DNA from: Methanoregula sp. PtaB.Bin085
GTDB lineage: Archaea; Halobacteriota; Methanomicrobia; Methanomicrobiales; Methanospirillaceae
Reading direction: 5' to 3'
NCBI RefSeq assembly: GCF_002067035.1
Contig: NZ_MVQB01000027.1
Span: forward strand, 248,001 to 312,000
Length of the DNA: 64,000 bases
Each line of letters begins with the position of its first letter. Position 1 is the stretch's first letter. The position numbers were made by a program, and so were the translations under genes. The notes below the pieces were generated by a model that worked only from the letters and a program-made list of their open reading frames with translations, ran no database searches and was not told where the DNA came from. This document shows positions 27,201 through 34,764 of this stretch, in pieces.

Positions 27201-27501
27201 CGATATTGTAGACCGTCGTGATGATCCAGAGGACGGACGCAAGGGTGGCGAAGAGGAGGCCGAGGGGATCCGCGGTGAACCGGATGTCGAGCCCGGGAAG
27301 GATCTGCAGGGGGGCTGTCGCGAGGTGCAGGGGGGCGAACGCGGACGGGATTGCAAGGGCGCAGAGCAGGGCGGTTATGACTGCCGCAGCGAGCTGCACC
27401 CCCTCGCGGGCGTCCGGGCGGCTGGAGAGGAGCAGGACGAAAATGGTTGCCACGAACGGGACAAGGACGATGGCGGCAAGCATCCACGCGGAGAGGTCCA
27501 T
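24217..27501 (-). CDS. Tandem fusion of two antiporter modules (NuoL/M-MrpD-like), 1094 residues
   Basis: Two full complex I/Mrp antiporter modules lie in one frame. Module 1 (about 1-500) has FVFYEILAIT (TM5 Glu) and GLGVKAALVPLHGWLPSA (TM7 Lys), but its TM8 reads AVAVVNTGVF, Asn where Lys is usual. Module 2 (about 560-1000) has LLFFWELMAVT and keeps the TM8-type Lys (SVYTTKAAVY), but TM7 reads GIGVNIAFIPLHTWLP, Asn instead of Lys. A tail with an amphipathic stretch and a last helix follows, as in NuoL. No stop or frameshift is visible between modules, so this is a genuine fusion. Confidence 0.9.
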   Translation of the reverse strand: MDLSAWMLAAIVLVPFVATIFVLLLSSRPDAREGVQLAAAVITALLCALAIPSAFAPLHLATAPLQILPGLDIRFTADPLGLLFATLASVLWIITTVYNIGYMRGLKEHSQTRYYAMFALTMGAVMGVALSSNMFSLFVFYEILAITAYPLVVHKETAEALAAGRKYLIYTQCGGVAILAGIMAVIGMGNTLEFIPGGNPGIAAIAPEFARLAFLLLFFGLGVKAALVPLHGWLPSAMVAPTPVSGLLHAVAVVNTGVFGILRLMWYLYGPDQVLALGLHDIVIGSAVVTIVIGSLLALRQDDFKLRLAYSTVSQLSYMVLGAAILLPAGMSAASDAGRVAAVIEATYAFTAHALGKLTMFFVAGTVAVEAGKTKISELDGIGKKMPWEFAAFTLAALSMAGLPPMAGFIAKWYLALGTSAGDTGQWWLLLVIIGVSVLNLAYFLPIVIRAFYRPGDPEVPGVRLTLRGPVVVTAVLTALAGLWTVLPLSPYALSVSVATEVTRAAVPGIVTFAAGTAIPPFVIFLIGAPIVLFLRGRARQAGLAALGAIALLDVLLLPGGYFSGSAAGVVTQWSVPFMGYTLTLLRVDSLSYLTGVVFAIITFLAILYAAAVAAPRLHFYALLYAGTSLGAVFAGDWITLLFFWELMAVTSTFLIWQEGGEAIGAGYRYLLYHGLGGTLLMAGIALLIMGGGSPVVGPLAGIPGGPYQLWASVLIVLGIGVNIAFIPLHTWLPDAYPRANFAASVFLSVYTTKAAVYLLARAQPGTEFIAFMGAIMAVYGVAFAIFQNDMRRLLSYHIVSQVGYMVAGIGILGWLGAADAIGQLGLDGGMAHLFNHILYKALLFMAVGVIVWKTGENLLSRVGGLGKKMPVTAIAFWVAAFSIAGVPLFNGFVSKGMVLVAAEHTSLLLWILLEIASFGTFLSFLKLGYFAFIREGATEASDPPLLMQAAMLGTAALCIIIGIFPGLLYAILPASTTYAAYDMAHVLSAVLVLGAAALFFFTVGRKVLEPHDVPVRDFDLLYEEACHAVCSAARGIQESFRIIYGFATTGARLLFAAGAMAMGMENRDANWNIAMVVAVIVGLVTVVILGAGP

Positions 27502-27824
27502 TACCGCTCACCCCCGTTCGAGAGCGTCGAGATCGCGGCGATATCAAAGGTCTTCCAGACATGCCGGGCCAGGATGACGAGGGCGAGCGCAAGGCCGGCA
27601 ACGACCGCCTCGATCGCGATCAGGGTGAACACGACCGACTGCGACACGCCGGTGTCACCGGCCAGGTATCCCCCGAGGATGAAGACCAGGCTGACAGCCT
27701 TCCCGAGAAGTTCGAGGCCCATCACCATCTTGATCAGGTTGCACCGGGCGATCAGGGCAAAGAGCCCGGTGGCAAAGAGCGCCGCGGCAACAATGAGGAT
27801 GATCACCACCCCGCCCGGCATCAT
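27501..27824 (-). CDS. Hydrogenase membrane subunit (MbhG/MrpC/NuoK-like)
   Basis: A 107-residue protein with three membrane helices and the NuoK/MrpC pattern (LFALIARCNLIKMVMGLELLGKAV, with a mid-membrane Glu, then FTLIAIEAVVAGLALALVI with a second Glu). Two ATGs in tandem (27824, 27821) overlap the stop of the previous gene. The stop overlaps the start of the fused antiporter gene. Confidence 0.88.
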   Translation of the reverse strand: MMPGGVVIILIVAAALFATGLFALIARCNLIKMVMGLELLGKAVSLVFILGGYLAGDTGVSQSVVFTLIAIEAVVAGLALALVILARHVWKTFDIAAISTLSNGGER

Positions 27825-28063
27825 GGCTGCTGCCTCCCCGACTGGTTCCTGCCCAGCAGCAGGAGGATCGACAGGACGCCGGCAAGCACGATCATGCCCT
27901 GGAGGAGCACCTCGTAGGTCCGTGTCTTCCAGAGGACTTCCCCGACAACGGGCGAGACCAGCGCTGCCCCGGGCCATGACTGTGCCGGGGGAACGACAAG
28001 GGCGACAAACAGGACGAGGAAGAGCGTCCCGAGGAGGACCGCACACGCATTCTTGGCGTTCAT
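27821..28063 (-). CDS. Hydrogenase membrane subunit (MbhE/MrpB-like)
   Basis: An 80-residue protein with two membrane helices (ACAVLLGTLFLVLFVALVVP and EVLLQGMIVLAGVLSILLLL) joined by a loop with KTRTYE. This matches the small MrpB-like MbhE subunits by size, topology and position. It overlaps its neighbours on both sides. Confidence 0.75.
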   Translation of the reverse strand: MNAKNACAVLLGTLFLVLFVALVVPPAQSWPGAALVSPVVGEVLWKTRTYEVLLQGMIVLAGVLSILLLLGRNQSGRQQP

Positions 28064-28323
28064 GCACGCACCTTCTCCTCTTCCCCGCCGGCAAGGACAA
28101 GGGCTACGAGGAACAGGACGGCCACAAGGCCGCTCCCGACCACCAGTTCAAGCACCGCGGCATACGGGGACGCAAGCAGGAAGAACAGGGAGGCCAGGCC
28201 GACGCTCGAGAGCGCAAACGCGATGACTGCCCGGATGAGGTTCCGCTGCAGGATTGCAATGAACGCCAGAACCACGGTTGCGATCCCGGTGATGAGGATG
28301 AGGATGAAGTCAGGATCCGGCAT
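28060..28323 (-). CDS. Hydrogenase membrane subunit (MbhD/DUF4040, MrpB-like)
   Basis: An 87-residue, three-helix protein with the DUF4040-type segment AVIAFALSSVGLASLFFLLASPYAAVLELVVG-like (mid-membrane Glu in LELVVG), as in MbhD and NuoJ-like subunits. It is the first gene of the operon. No MbhA, B or C (MrpE, F, G) homologue is found upstream. Confidence 0.82.
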   Translation of the reverse strand: MPDPDFILILITGIATVVLAFIAILQRNLIRAVIAFALSSVGLASLFFLLASPYAAVLELVVGSGLVAVLFLVALVLAGGEEEKVRA

Positions 28324-28412
28324 CAGCGATCACGGCCCCCTGCAGCAACGTGTCTGTCGCGTATGGCGGGATTCCCCGGCCGGCTTCCCAAAGAAAGAGG
28401 AGAATTGTGCGA

Positions 28413-28446
28413 GAAAATCCACGGGTTTTCTGGTGCATGGATTTTC
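28413..28446. repeat. Inverted repeat upstream of hydrogenase operon
   Basis: Perfect 9-base arms GAAAATCCA (28413-28421) and TGGATTTTC (28438-28446), about 90-120 bases before the first operon gene. It may be a protein-binding site or leader hairpin. Confidence 0.55.
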
Positions 28447-28478
28447 AGGCAGGAAGTAGCGATCATGGTAATCTTCCG

Positions 28479-28547
28479 CGGGTTACCAGCAGTCCCTGCC
28501 CCCTGCGGCAGGATGCCGGTATCGGGATTACCCTGCTGGTAAGCCCG
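28479..28547. repeat. Long-arm inverted repeat upstream of hydrogenase operon
   Basis: CGGGTTACCAGCAG (28479-28492) pairs with CTGCTGGTAAGCCCG (28533-28547) with one bulged base. The 40-base loop is GC-rich. Confidence 0.55.
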
Positions 28548-29055
28548 TTACGGTGGTCGTGATCTTCTCTCTTGTTTCAATGATTGACTCATATCGTGAA
28601 GGAGGAGATTAATGTTTGGGTGCCGAACGGTCCGCCAGGACAGTGCGGACGAGAAGAACCCGAAGGGGTCTTCGAGCCGAAACTGGATTTGATCGATACG
28701 AGTTGCATGACGGAGAGGTCGGGTCTTTAATTTCTGAGTGATCTTCTGGACAGCGAATGCCTGACCCGGCCCTTCCTGTCGCAGGGGGTCGTTGGGGATA
28801 ATCCTGCGGGGTCCGATCGTCCGAAAATTGCAGGTAAACACCGTAAAATCCATTTTATTCCAGTCCTGAAACTATCGTGCTGATCTGATTTATCCCCAAT
28901 GACCCACCATCGAATTGGCGGATGTTACCGGGATTTCTCCGATATCACCGGTGAAAAATTCCGCTGGTTGAAGGCGAGGGTGCATAGGGGGGTCGTTGGG
29001 GATAATAATACGTGCCGGCCAGCAATCCGGCGAACCTTTGAAAAAAAGAATTACT

Positions 29056-29263
29056 TGCTTTGGAGAAAACCTCCTGAGGTATTGAATAAAAATTTTGATG
29101 GAGCCACTGGTGCTCGGGGTCTGTCGACCCTCGCCCCGTGGAGCATTGACTTTTCCGGGCATCTAAAAAATAATCAAAAGGGGGGGTCAGGGGGCTTGCC
29201 CCCTTGGGCTGCCTCCCCCTCTGGGGGAGAGAGGGGGTCACCCTCGCAATTCCACTGAGTGCG
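29056..29263 (+). repeat. Structured intergenic repeat, copy 2
   Basis: It shares both ends and the GATGGAGCCAC ... GCCCCGTGGAGCAT core with copies 1 and 3. The inner loop region is GGGTCTGTCGACCC. It also has the GGGGGCTTGCCCCC and CCCCCTCTGGGGG hairpins. It lies just beyond the 3' end of echF. Confidence 0.85.
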
Positions 29264-29356
29264 TTATAGGATTTTATTTCTGGAGATTTACTGCTTCGAC
29301 TTCCGAGAGGTTCGAAGAGCCAGAGGCTCCTCTCACCCTCAAGGAGGAGAAGACCA

Positions 29357-29740
29357 TCAGGTCTTCGGCTCTTCCTTCTTCTCCGGCTTCGCCGGCTTGA
29401 CGTACGTGATCGTGAAGGTCTCAATACCCTTCACGGTTGCCGGCGCCGTGTACTGCGTATCCATGGAGAGACATTTCGCCGGGCAGGTGTCAACGCAGGA
29501 GTTGCAGACAACACAGCGGAAGCGGTTGATCTGCCAGGTCTTTGCCTCCTTGTCGAGCACGATCGCCTGGGCGGGGCATTTCTTCACGCAGATGCTGCAG
29601 GAGATACACTTGCTGCCGTCCTGCACCACGTGCCCCCGGGAGATCGGGGTCTTCTTCGCTGCCTGGACCGGGTAGAGGATCGTTGCCGGTTTTGATAGGA
29701 CCGTTTTAAGGGCGGTTTTTACCATCTCAAAGTAGACCAT
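29357..29740 (-). CDS. echF: Ech hydrogenase subunit F, 2x[4Fe-4S] protein
   Basis: A 127-residue polyferredoxin with CISCSICVKKCP and CVVCNSCVDTCP for two [4Fe-4S] clusters, linking ferredoxin to EchC. The ATG at 29740 is preferred because GGTGA stands five bases before it; the GTG at 29749, which overlaps the echE stop, is an alternative. Last gene of the ech operon. Confidence 0.92.
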   Translation of the reverse strand: MVYFEMVKTALKTVLSKPATILYPVQAAKKTPISRGHVVQDGSKCISCSICVKKCPAQAIVLDKEAKTWQINRFRCVVCNSCVDTCPAKCLSMDTQYTAPATVKGIETFTITYVKPAKPEKKEEPKT

Positions 29741-29745
29741 GGCAC

Positions 29746-30825
29746 TCACCGCTCCGTGCAGCTGATGCAGGGGTCAATGGACAATACAATCACCGGCACA
29801 TCGGCAAGCTCGCATCCCTGCAGCATCTTTATCAGCGGCGGGATATTCGTCAAGGTCGGCGTACGGATCCGCGAACGCACGAGGAACTTCGAGCCATTGC
29901 CCTTGAGGTAATGGACCAGCTCGCCGCGGGGCTGCTCGGCCCGCATGAAGTACTCCCCGTCCGGTGCGCCCGTTACCTTGACATCGATGGGGCCTTCGGG
30001 GATCTTCTTCACTGCCTGCCGGATGAGATCGGTCGAGGTGAAGAGCTCCTTTGCCCGGACGGCACAGCGGGAATAACAGTCCCCGCAGCTGTCGGTAACG
30101 ACCTGCACGTTCAGCCGGTCGTAGGCGCCGTACCCGCTCTTCCGCAGGTCGATGGCAACACCGCTGCCGCGGGCCGTCGGGCCAACGGCACCGAGGTGGT
30201 ACGCGTCGTTCCGGGAGATCGTGCCGACGTTCCTGAGCCGGTGCCTGACTGAATCATCGTGCAGGAACACGTCGGTCAGCTCCTTCATCTCGCGATCGAG
30301 ATCGTCAAGGTCCTTTGTCATCCGGTCCAGCCGCTCGCTGCTGATGTCGCGCCGGACACCACCGACCTTGCTGGTGCCCTGGATGACCCGGCCGCCCGTG
30401 GTCTCCTCCATGAAGTCGAGGACCTTCTCGCGGGTCTTCCATGCGCCCATGAAGAGGTTCTCGAACCCGAATGCGTCGGCGAAAAGCCCGAGCCAGAGGA
30501 GGTGAGAGTGGAGACGGGAGAACTCGGACCAGATGACCCGCAGGTACTGGGCCCGCTCGGGGACGTCGATGTTCATGATCTGTTCGATACCCTGGCAGTA
30601 GGTAGCCCCGTGGATGAAGCTGCAGATCCCGCAGGTCCGCTCGGCGATGTACACGTACTCGGTGAACTCCCGCTTCTCCACGAGCTTCTCGAAGCCCCGG
30701 TGGATGTACCCAATCGACGGGATGGCGTCCACAACCCTCTCGTCCTCGAGCACGAGGTCGATGTGGATTGGCTCCGGGAGCACCGGGTGCTGGGGGCCGA
30801 ACGGGACGATGATCTGTTTCGTCAT
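29746..30825 (-). CDS. echE: Ech hydrogenase subunit E, large [NiFe] subunit without C-terminal extension
   Basis: The 359-residue catalytic subunit has ERTCGICSFIHG near residue 62 and ends exactly with DPCISCTER. The protein stops at the arginine after which other large subunits are cleaved, so it needs no maturation protease, as I recall for the EchE group. Both cysteine pairs for the NiFe site are intact. Neighbours on both sides overlap by 4 bases. Confidence 0.95.
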   Translation of the reverse strand: MTKQIIVPFGPQHPVLPEPIHIDLVLEDERVVDAIPSIGYIHRGFEKLVEKREFTEYVYIAERTCGICSFIHGATYCQGIEQIMNIDVPERAQYLRVIWSEFSRLHSHLLWLGLFADAFGFENLFMGAWKTREKVLDFMEETTGGRVIQGTSKVGGVRRDISSERLDRMTKDLDDLDREMKELTDVFLHDDSVRHRLRNVGTISRNDAYHLGAVGPTARGSGVAIDLRKSGYGAYDRLNVQVVTDSCGDCYSRCAVRAKELFTSTDLIRQAVKKIPEGPIDVKVTGAPDGEYFMRAEQPRGELVHYLKGNGSKFLVRSRIRTPTLTNIPPLIKMLQGCELADVPVIVLSIDPCISCTER

Positions 30826-31199
30826 GGCTTGCCCCCCTTCGTGACAGTGACCGGCGGTTTGCTGAACGGGAACTTCTCCGCGGTCCGTATCAGGGTTCCC
30901 TTGAAGTCGATGTTCATGCCCCGGACCTGGATGCCGAAGAGGTCGTGCATTTCGTTCTCGTAGATGAACGCATTCCAGTACATGCCGGAGATGCTGGGGA
31001 CCTCGGTCTCCGCGGGGATTGCGATCCGGACAACGTCGAGGTGGTAATCCTTGTCAAAGCAGTAGTTGATCTCGTACAGGTCTCCCACCTTGGTGCAGCC
31101 GATCTGGACAAGGCGGTATCCTTCGTTCCGGAACCGCTCGACGCTGCCTATCAGCTTTCCGACTTCGATGGCCGTGATGGTCTGTTTGTCCATGGTCAT
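30822..31199 (-). CDS. echD: Ech hydrogenase subunit D (NuoC-like)
   Basis: A 125-residue soluble subunit with the short NuoC-like signature MYWNAFIYENEMHDLFGIQVRGM. Position between echC and echE and the overlapping ends identify it. Confidence 0.92.
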   Translation of the reverse strand: MTMDKQTITAIEVGKLIGSVERFRNEGYRLVQIGCTKVGDLYEINYCFDKDYHLDVVRIAIPAETEVPSISGMYWNAFIYENEMHDLFGIQVRGMNIDFKGTLIRTAEKFPFSKPPVTVTKGGKP

Positions 31200-31663
31200 A
31201 CGGTCTCACCCGCCTTCGTGCCCTCAGCACTGCCCTTCTGCAGCATCGCGGCCCGCTTCTTCTCGAGGATCCCGAGCGCCGTGACTACGCCGTCGATGAT
31301 CGACTCCGGGCGTGCGGCACAGCCGGGGACGAAGACATCGACCGGGATGACCTTGTCGATCCCGCCCTGGACATTGTAGCACTCGCGGAAGATCCCGCCC
31401 GTTGCTGCACAGATGCCGATGGCGATGACGACCTTGGGCTCCGGCATCTGGTCATACACGTTCTTCAGGGGTACTTTGTTCTGTTCGTTGACACTGCCGG
31501 TGCAGAGCAGGATATCGGCATGTTTGGGGTTGCCGGTGTTGATGATGCCGAACCGCTCCACGTCGAAGACAGGGGTCAGGGCCGCGAGGATCTCGATATC
31601 GCAGCCATTGCACGACGATGCATTGTAGTGCACGATCCAGGGGGATTTCGCAAGATAGGTCAT
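31196..31663 (-). CDS. echC: Ech hydrogenase subunit C, small subunit
   Basis: The 155 residues bind one [4Fe-4S] cluster through SSCNGCDIE near residue 19, GICAATGGIF near 85 and VPGCAARPES near 115. It passes electrons between EchF and the NiFe site. Overlaps echB and echD. Confidence 0.95.
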   Translation of the reverse strand: MTYLAKSPWIVHYNASSCNGCDIEILAALTPVFDVERFGIINTGNPKHADILLCTGSVNEQNKVPLKNVYDQMPEPKVVIAIGICAATGGIFRECYNVQGGIDKVIPVDVFVPGCAARPESIIDGVVTALGILEKKRAAMLQKGSAEGTKAGETV

Positions 31664-32541
31664 GGCATCACCACCATCCCGAGGTAGTATAAGACCCCGA
31701 GGTTAACAAGCCCGAGGGTCCCGGCAATGATCCACGCGCTGCGGAGCATCAGCTGCCACTTGACCCGCGAGAAGGTGTTGTCGATGAGGATCTCGAGGAA
31801 GTACGCGACAACGATCGCAGCAACTGCCACGAGGGGGTTCCAGGCAAAGAAGAGCCAGATGACCCCGAGCAGGAAGACGTACTCGTACCAGTGGGCGATC
31901 TCGATCTTGCCGAGGTTGGGGCCGGCAAAGTCCGTGGTCACGCCCTTGACGATCTCCTGGTGGGCGTGGTGGGACGTTGAGAGGTCGAACGGCGACTTGC
32001 GGAGCTTGATGGTCAGCACGATGAGGTAGCCGATGAAGACGCCCGGGAGGTAGAGGATGATCGGGACCGCCGAGGAAACAATGGTGCTGACAAAGAAGCT
32101 CTTCGTAACCATGTACATCCCCACGGCGGTCATGATGATCATCGGCTCGTACGCGATGATCTGGAGGAGTTCCCGCTCTGCTCCCACGTGGCTGTACGGC
32201 GAGTACGAGGCGTACGCCCCGAGCACGATGAAGATATGGGAGAGCGTGAACGCGAAGATCACGAGCAGCATGTCCCCGCCCGAGAAGAACAGGGCGCCTG
32301 CCACGACCATGAAAACAAGGTAACTCAGGACGTAGAAGTTCTGGGTCACCGTGACCACCGGGTTCTCCTTCTCGAAGAGCTTGCCCACATCGTAAAACGG
32401 CTGGAGGATGGGCGGGCCGACCCTCCCCTGCATCCGTGCGGTGACCTTCCGGTCGATCCCGGCAATCAGCCCGCCGAGCAGGGGGGCGACGAGGATATAC
32501 ACCAGTGCATACACGATCGGCTGGAACTCTGCCGGGATCAT
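31660..32541 (-). CDS. echB: Ech hydrogenase subunit B (NuoH-like membrane protein)
   Basis: A 293-residue membrane protein with IDRKVTARMQGRVGPPILQP near residue 28 and LRKSPFDLSTSHHAHQEIVKG near 180, the NuoH-type contact loops. The ATG at 32541 overlaps the echA stop (ATGA); the longer frame to 32592 is not used. Confidence 0.94.
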   Translation of the reverse strand: MIPAEFQPIVYALVYILVAPLLGGLIAGIDRKVTARMQGRVGPPILQPFYDVGKLFEKENPVVTVTQNFYVLSYLVFMVVAGALFFSGGDMLLVIFAFTLSHIFIVLGAYASYSPYSHVGAERELLQIIAYEPMIIMTAVGMYMVTKSFFVSTIVSSAVPIILYLPGVFIGYLIVLTIKLRKSPFDLSTSHHAHQEIVKGVTTDFAGPNLGKIEIAHWYEYVFLLGVIWLFFAWNPLVAVAAIVVAYFLEILIDNTFSRVKWQLMLRSAWIIAGTLGLVNLGVLYYLGMVVMP

Positions 32542-34454
32542 AGCATCACCCCGACCAGCATGATGCCGGCAATGAGGAGCAGTCCCCAGCACATCGAGGT
32601 GCCGATCATGAACAGCCGCTCCTCGCCAAACATCTTCTCAAGGTAGTAGTTGGAGAGGACGACCTCGCGGGAGTTCCCCAGCGACCCGGCGAAATGCATG
32701 TTGCCGTCCATCGGCCTCCCGCCCATGTAGGGGGTTGCGGGGACGTGGGGGCCCTTCCTGTAGAAGAGCATGGAGAGCGGCATGATCATCAGCAGGCAGA
32801 GCATCATGATCATGATCGTGAGGTTGGCCTGCGCAAGCCCGGCCGTCTGGCCGTAGATGTTCAGGACGAACGGCTCGATCAGGACCCACGAGATGACCGG
32901 GAAGATGAGGCAGACGACCACGACGAGGCCGGTCAGGATCCAGAGCACGACCCACTTCTCCTTCTTCACGGTGTCCTCGAGAACCTCCTGCTCCCGCATC
33001 ACCGAGATGATCTTGCCCATCCACTTGCTCCAGAAGAAGACGGTGGCAGAACCGCCGAAGGCCAGGATGGCGATGAAGATGAGGCCGAACGGGGCCTGGA
33101 TGAATGCCTCGATCGCCGCCCACTTGGAGATGACCATACCGAACGGGGCAAGGAACATGCCGGCCATGCCGATGAACATCATGATGGCGATCCGCGGCAT
33201 CCGGACAATGAGCCCGCCCATGTCCTCGATGTTCCGGCTGCCGATCCGGTTCTCGACTGTCCCAACGCAGAGGAAGAGGAGGGACTTGGCAATCGCGTGG
33301 AAGATGATCAGAAGGATCGCGACCCACATCAGGTTGTAGGTGCCGACACCGGCGCAGGCTACGATCAGGCCGAGGTTTGCGATGGTCGAGTAGGCGAGCA
33401 CTTTCTTGGCATTGTTCTGCGATATCGCCATGAAGGAGGCGAGGGCGAACGTCATGCCGCCGACCAGCGCGATCATGAGCCCTTCGGTCGTTCCCGAGAG
33501 GACAGGGGCGAACTTCACAATGATATAGACACCCGCCTTGACCATGGTGCTGGAGTGGAGCAGGGCGGAGACCGGGGTCGGTGCGACCATGGCCCCGACC
33601 AGCCACGAGGAGAAGGGCATGAGGGCTGCCTTGGTGATGCCGGCAAAGCAGATCAGGACTGCCGGCACGAGCGCAAGGGCCTTGCCGGTCGTGAGCAGGT
33701 AGTTCAGGTCAAGCAGCCTGCCGGAGGGGTCCGAGAGGACGAGCCAGATGAGGGCTGCGAGGAACGCGAGCCCGCCCAGCAGGTTCATCACAAGGGCGAG
33801 GAACGAGTTGTTGGTCGCCTCCTCGGTTTCGGAGTACCCGATGAGCAGGAACGAACAGAGGGTCGTGATCTCCCAGAAGAAGAAGACCCAGAGCAGGTTG
33901 TTGGAGAAGACCAGCCCGAACATCGCGGCAAGGAAGAGGAACAGGATGGCAAAGAAGATGTTCCGGCGGTCCCTCACCTCGGGGTGGCGGGTGTGGTAGG
34001 TCTCCATGTATCCCACGGCATAGACGCAGATCAGGGTGCCGATGATCCCGATGATCAGGGCCATGATGATGGAGAACTGGTCGACGAACAGGTTGTTTGC
34101 GACATGCAGGCCGTGCGACAGGCTCGTCTCGAACCAGACGAGCAGGCCGGCCTGCAGCAGGACCAGGACCGCTGCAAGGGTCTTCCTGTGCTTCACCGCG
34201 AGATACAGGATGAATGCCACCATCAGCAGCTCAATGAAGAACATGACCTGCCCGACCTGTTCCGAGCCGACGGCATATAACAGCGTGTCCCGGTTATACC
34301 CGAGCACGAGCAGCAGCAACGATACAATCCCGATAGCAACCGCAGAGAGCTGGACGATCAGCGAGCGCGATGAGTCCCTGCGTTCAAAGAGCAGGAAGAT
34401 CGCTGCAATCAGCGGAAACAGGATGAGATACCCTAAGAGATCCAATATATGCAC
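32538..34454 (-). CDS. echA: Ech hydrogenase subunit A (NuoL-like antiporter module)
   Basis: A 638-residue polytopic protein of the antiporter family, the single pump module of Ech. The TM5 Glu (FFFWEITTLCSF), the TM7 Lys (GITKAALMPFSSWL) and the TM8 Lys (HSSTMVKAGVY) are all present. The start is most likely the GTG at 34454, because AGGAGG lies at 34462-34467, 7 bases before it; the ATG at 34478 has no ribosome site. First gene of echABCDEF. Confidence 0.93.
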   Translation of the reverse strand: MHILDLLGYLILFPLIAAIFLLFERRDSSRSLIVQLSAVAIGIVSLLLLVLGYNRDTLLYAVGSEQVGQVMFFIELLMVAFILYLAVKHRKTLAAVLVLLQAGLLVWFETSLSHGLHVANNLFVDQFSIIMALIIGIIGTLICVYAVGYMETYHTRHPEVRDRRNIFFAILFLFLAAMFGLVFSNNLLWVFFFWEITTLCSFLLIGYSETEEATNNSFLALVMNLLGGLAFLAALIWLVLSDPSGRLLDLNYLLTTGKALALVPAVLICFAGITKAALMPFSSWLVGAMVAPTPVSALLHSSTMVKAGVYIIVKFAPVLSGTTEGLMIALVGGMTFALASFMAISQNNAKKVLAYSTIANLGLIVACAGVGTYNLMWVAILLIIFHAIAKSLLFLCVGTVENRIGSRNIEDMGGLIVRMPRIAIMMFIGMAGMFLAPFGMVISKWAAIEAFIQAPFGLIFIAILAFGGSATVFFWSKWMGKIISVMREQEVLEDTVKKEKWVVLWILTGLVVVVCLIFPVISWVLIEPFVLNIYGQTAGLAQANLTIMIMMLCLLMIMPLSMLFYRKGPHVPATPYMGGRPMDGNMHFAGSLGNSREVVLSNYYLEKMFGEERLFMIGTSMCWGLLLIAGIMLVGVML

Positions 34455-34461
34455 CAGAGAG

Positions 34462-34467
34462 CCTCCT
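34462..34467 (-). promoter_or_regulatory. Ribosome binding site deciding the echA start
   Basis: AGGAGG on the minus strand, 7 bases before GTG at 34454 and inside the frame that would start at 34478. It argues for the shorter EchA. Confidence 0.7.
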
Positions 34468-34572
34468 GAGAAGATCATGGGGATTTTTCATTATTAATCA
34501 TATTGAATTGAGTCCGGAAACCGGTTCCGGTATGAAAAAGCTGAGATAAAATGGGGGATTTTGTTGTTTTTT

Positions 34573-34764
34573 GGATCGGATCGCGATTTTTGTACGGAGA
34601 TCGGGCAGCGGTTTTTCCGGAAAAATCGATCCTCGAATTTTTTTCCGGATCGGATCGCGATTTTCAGAAAAAAATCGATCGCCGGAATTTTTTTTCAAAT
34701 CGATCCGTGATTTTCAAAACAAAACCGGATCCTGTTTTTTGTTCAGAGATCGATCCGCGATTTT
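34573..34764 (+). repeat. Imperfect direct repeats, GATCGGATCGCGATTTT type
   Basis: Four copies: 34573-34590 and 34647-34664 (identical GGATCGGATCGCGATTTT), 34699-34714 (ATCGATCCGTGATTTT) and 34748-34764 (GATCGATCCGCGATTTT). Spacings are about 74, 51 and 50 bases. Between copies lie T- and A-runs with CCGGAAAAAT blocks. Confidence 0.75.

Larger units (their letters stand above)
28324..29356. other. Non-coding region upstream of the Mbh-like operon and downstream of ech
   Basis: About 1 kb without a supported gene. It holds two inverted repeats near the operon start (28413-28446 and 28479-28547), three copies of a GGGTC-x-TTGGGGATAA motif (28786, inverted at 28890, 28990) and copy 2 of the structured intergenic repeat (29056-29263). 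Confidence 0.5.

Noticed and set aside
24418-28542. 1374-residue open frame on the plus strand
   Set aside because: It is antisense to the hydrogenase genes and is very rich in D, E, R and G, the usual shadow of GC-rich membrane protein genes.
28548-28853. 101-residue minus-strand frame, and a 26-codon plus-strand frame after AAGGAGGAG at about 28600
   Set aside because: Neither shows a family signature. The ribosome-like site may be chance in purine-rich DNA. The repeat motif falls inside the minus-strand frame.
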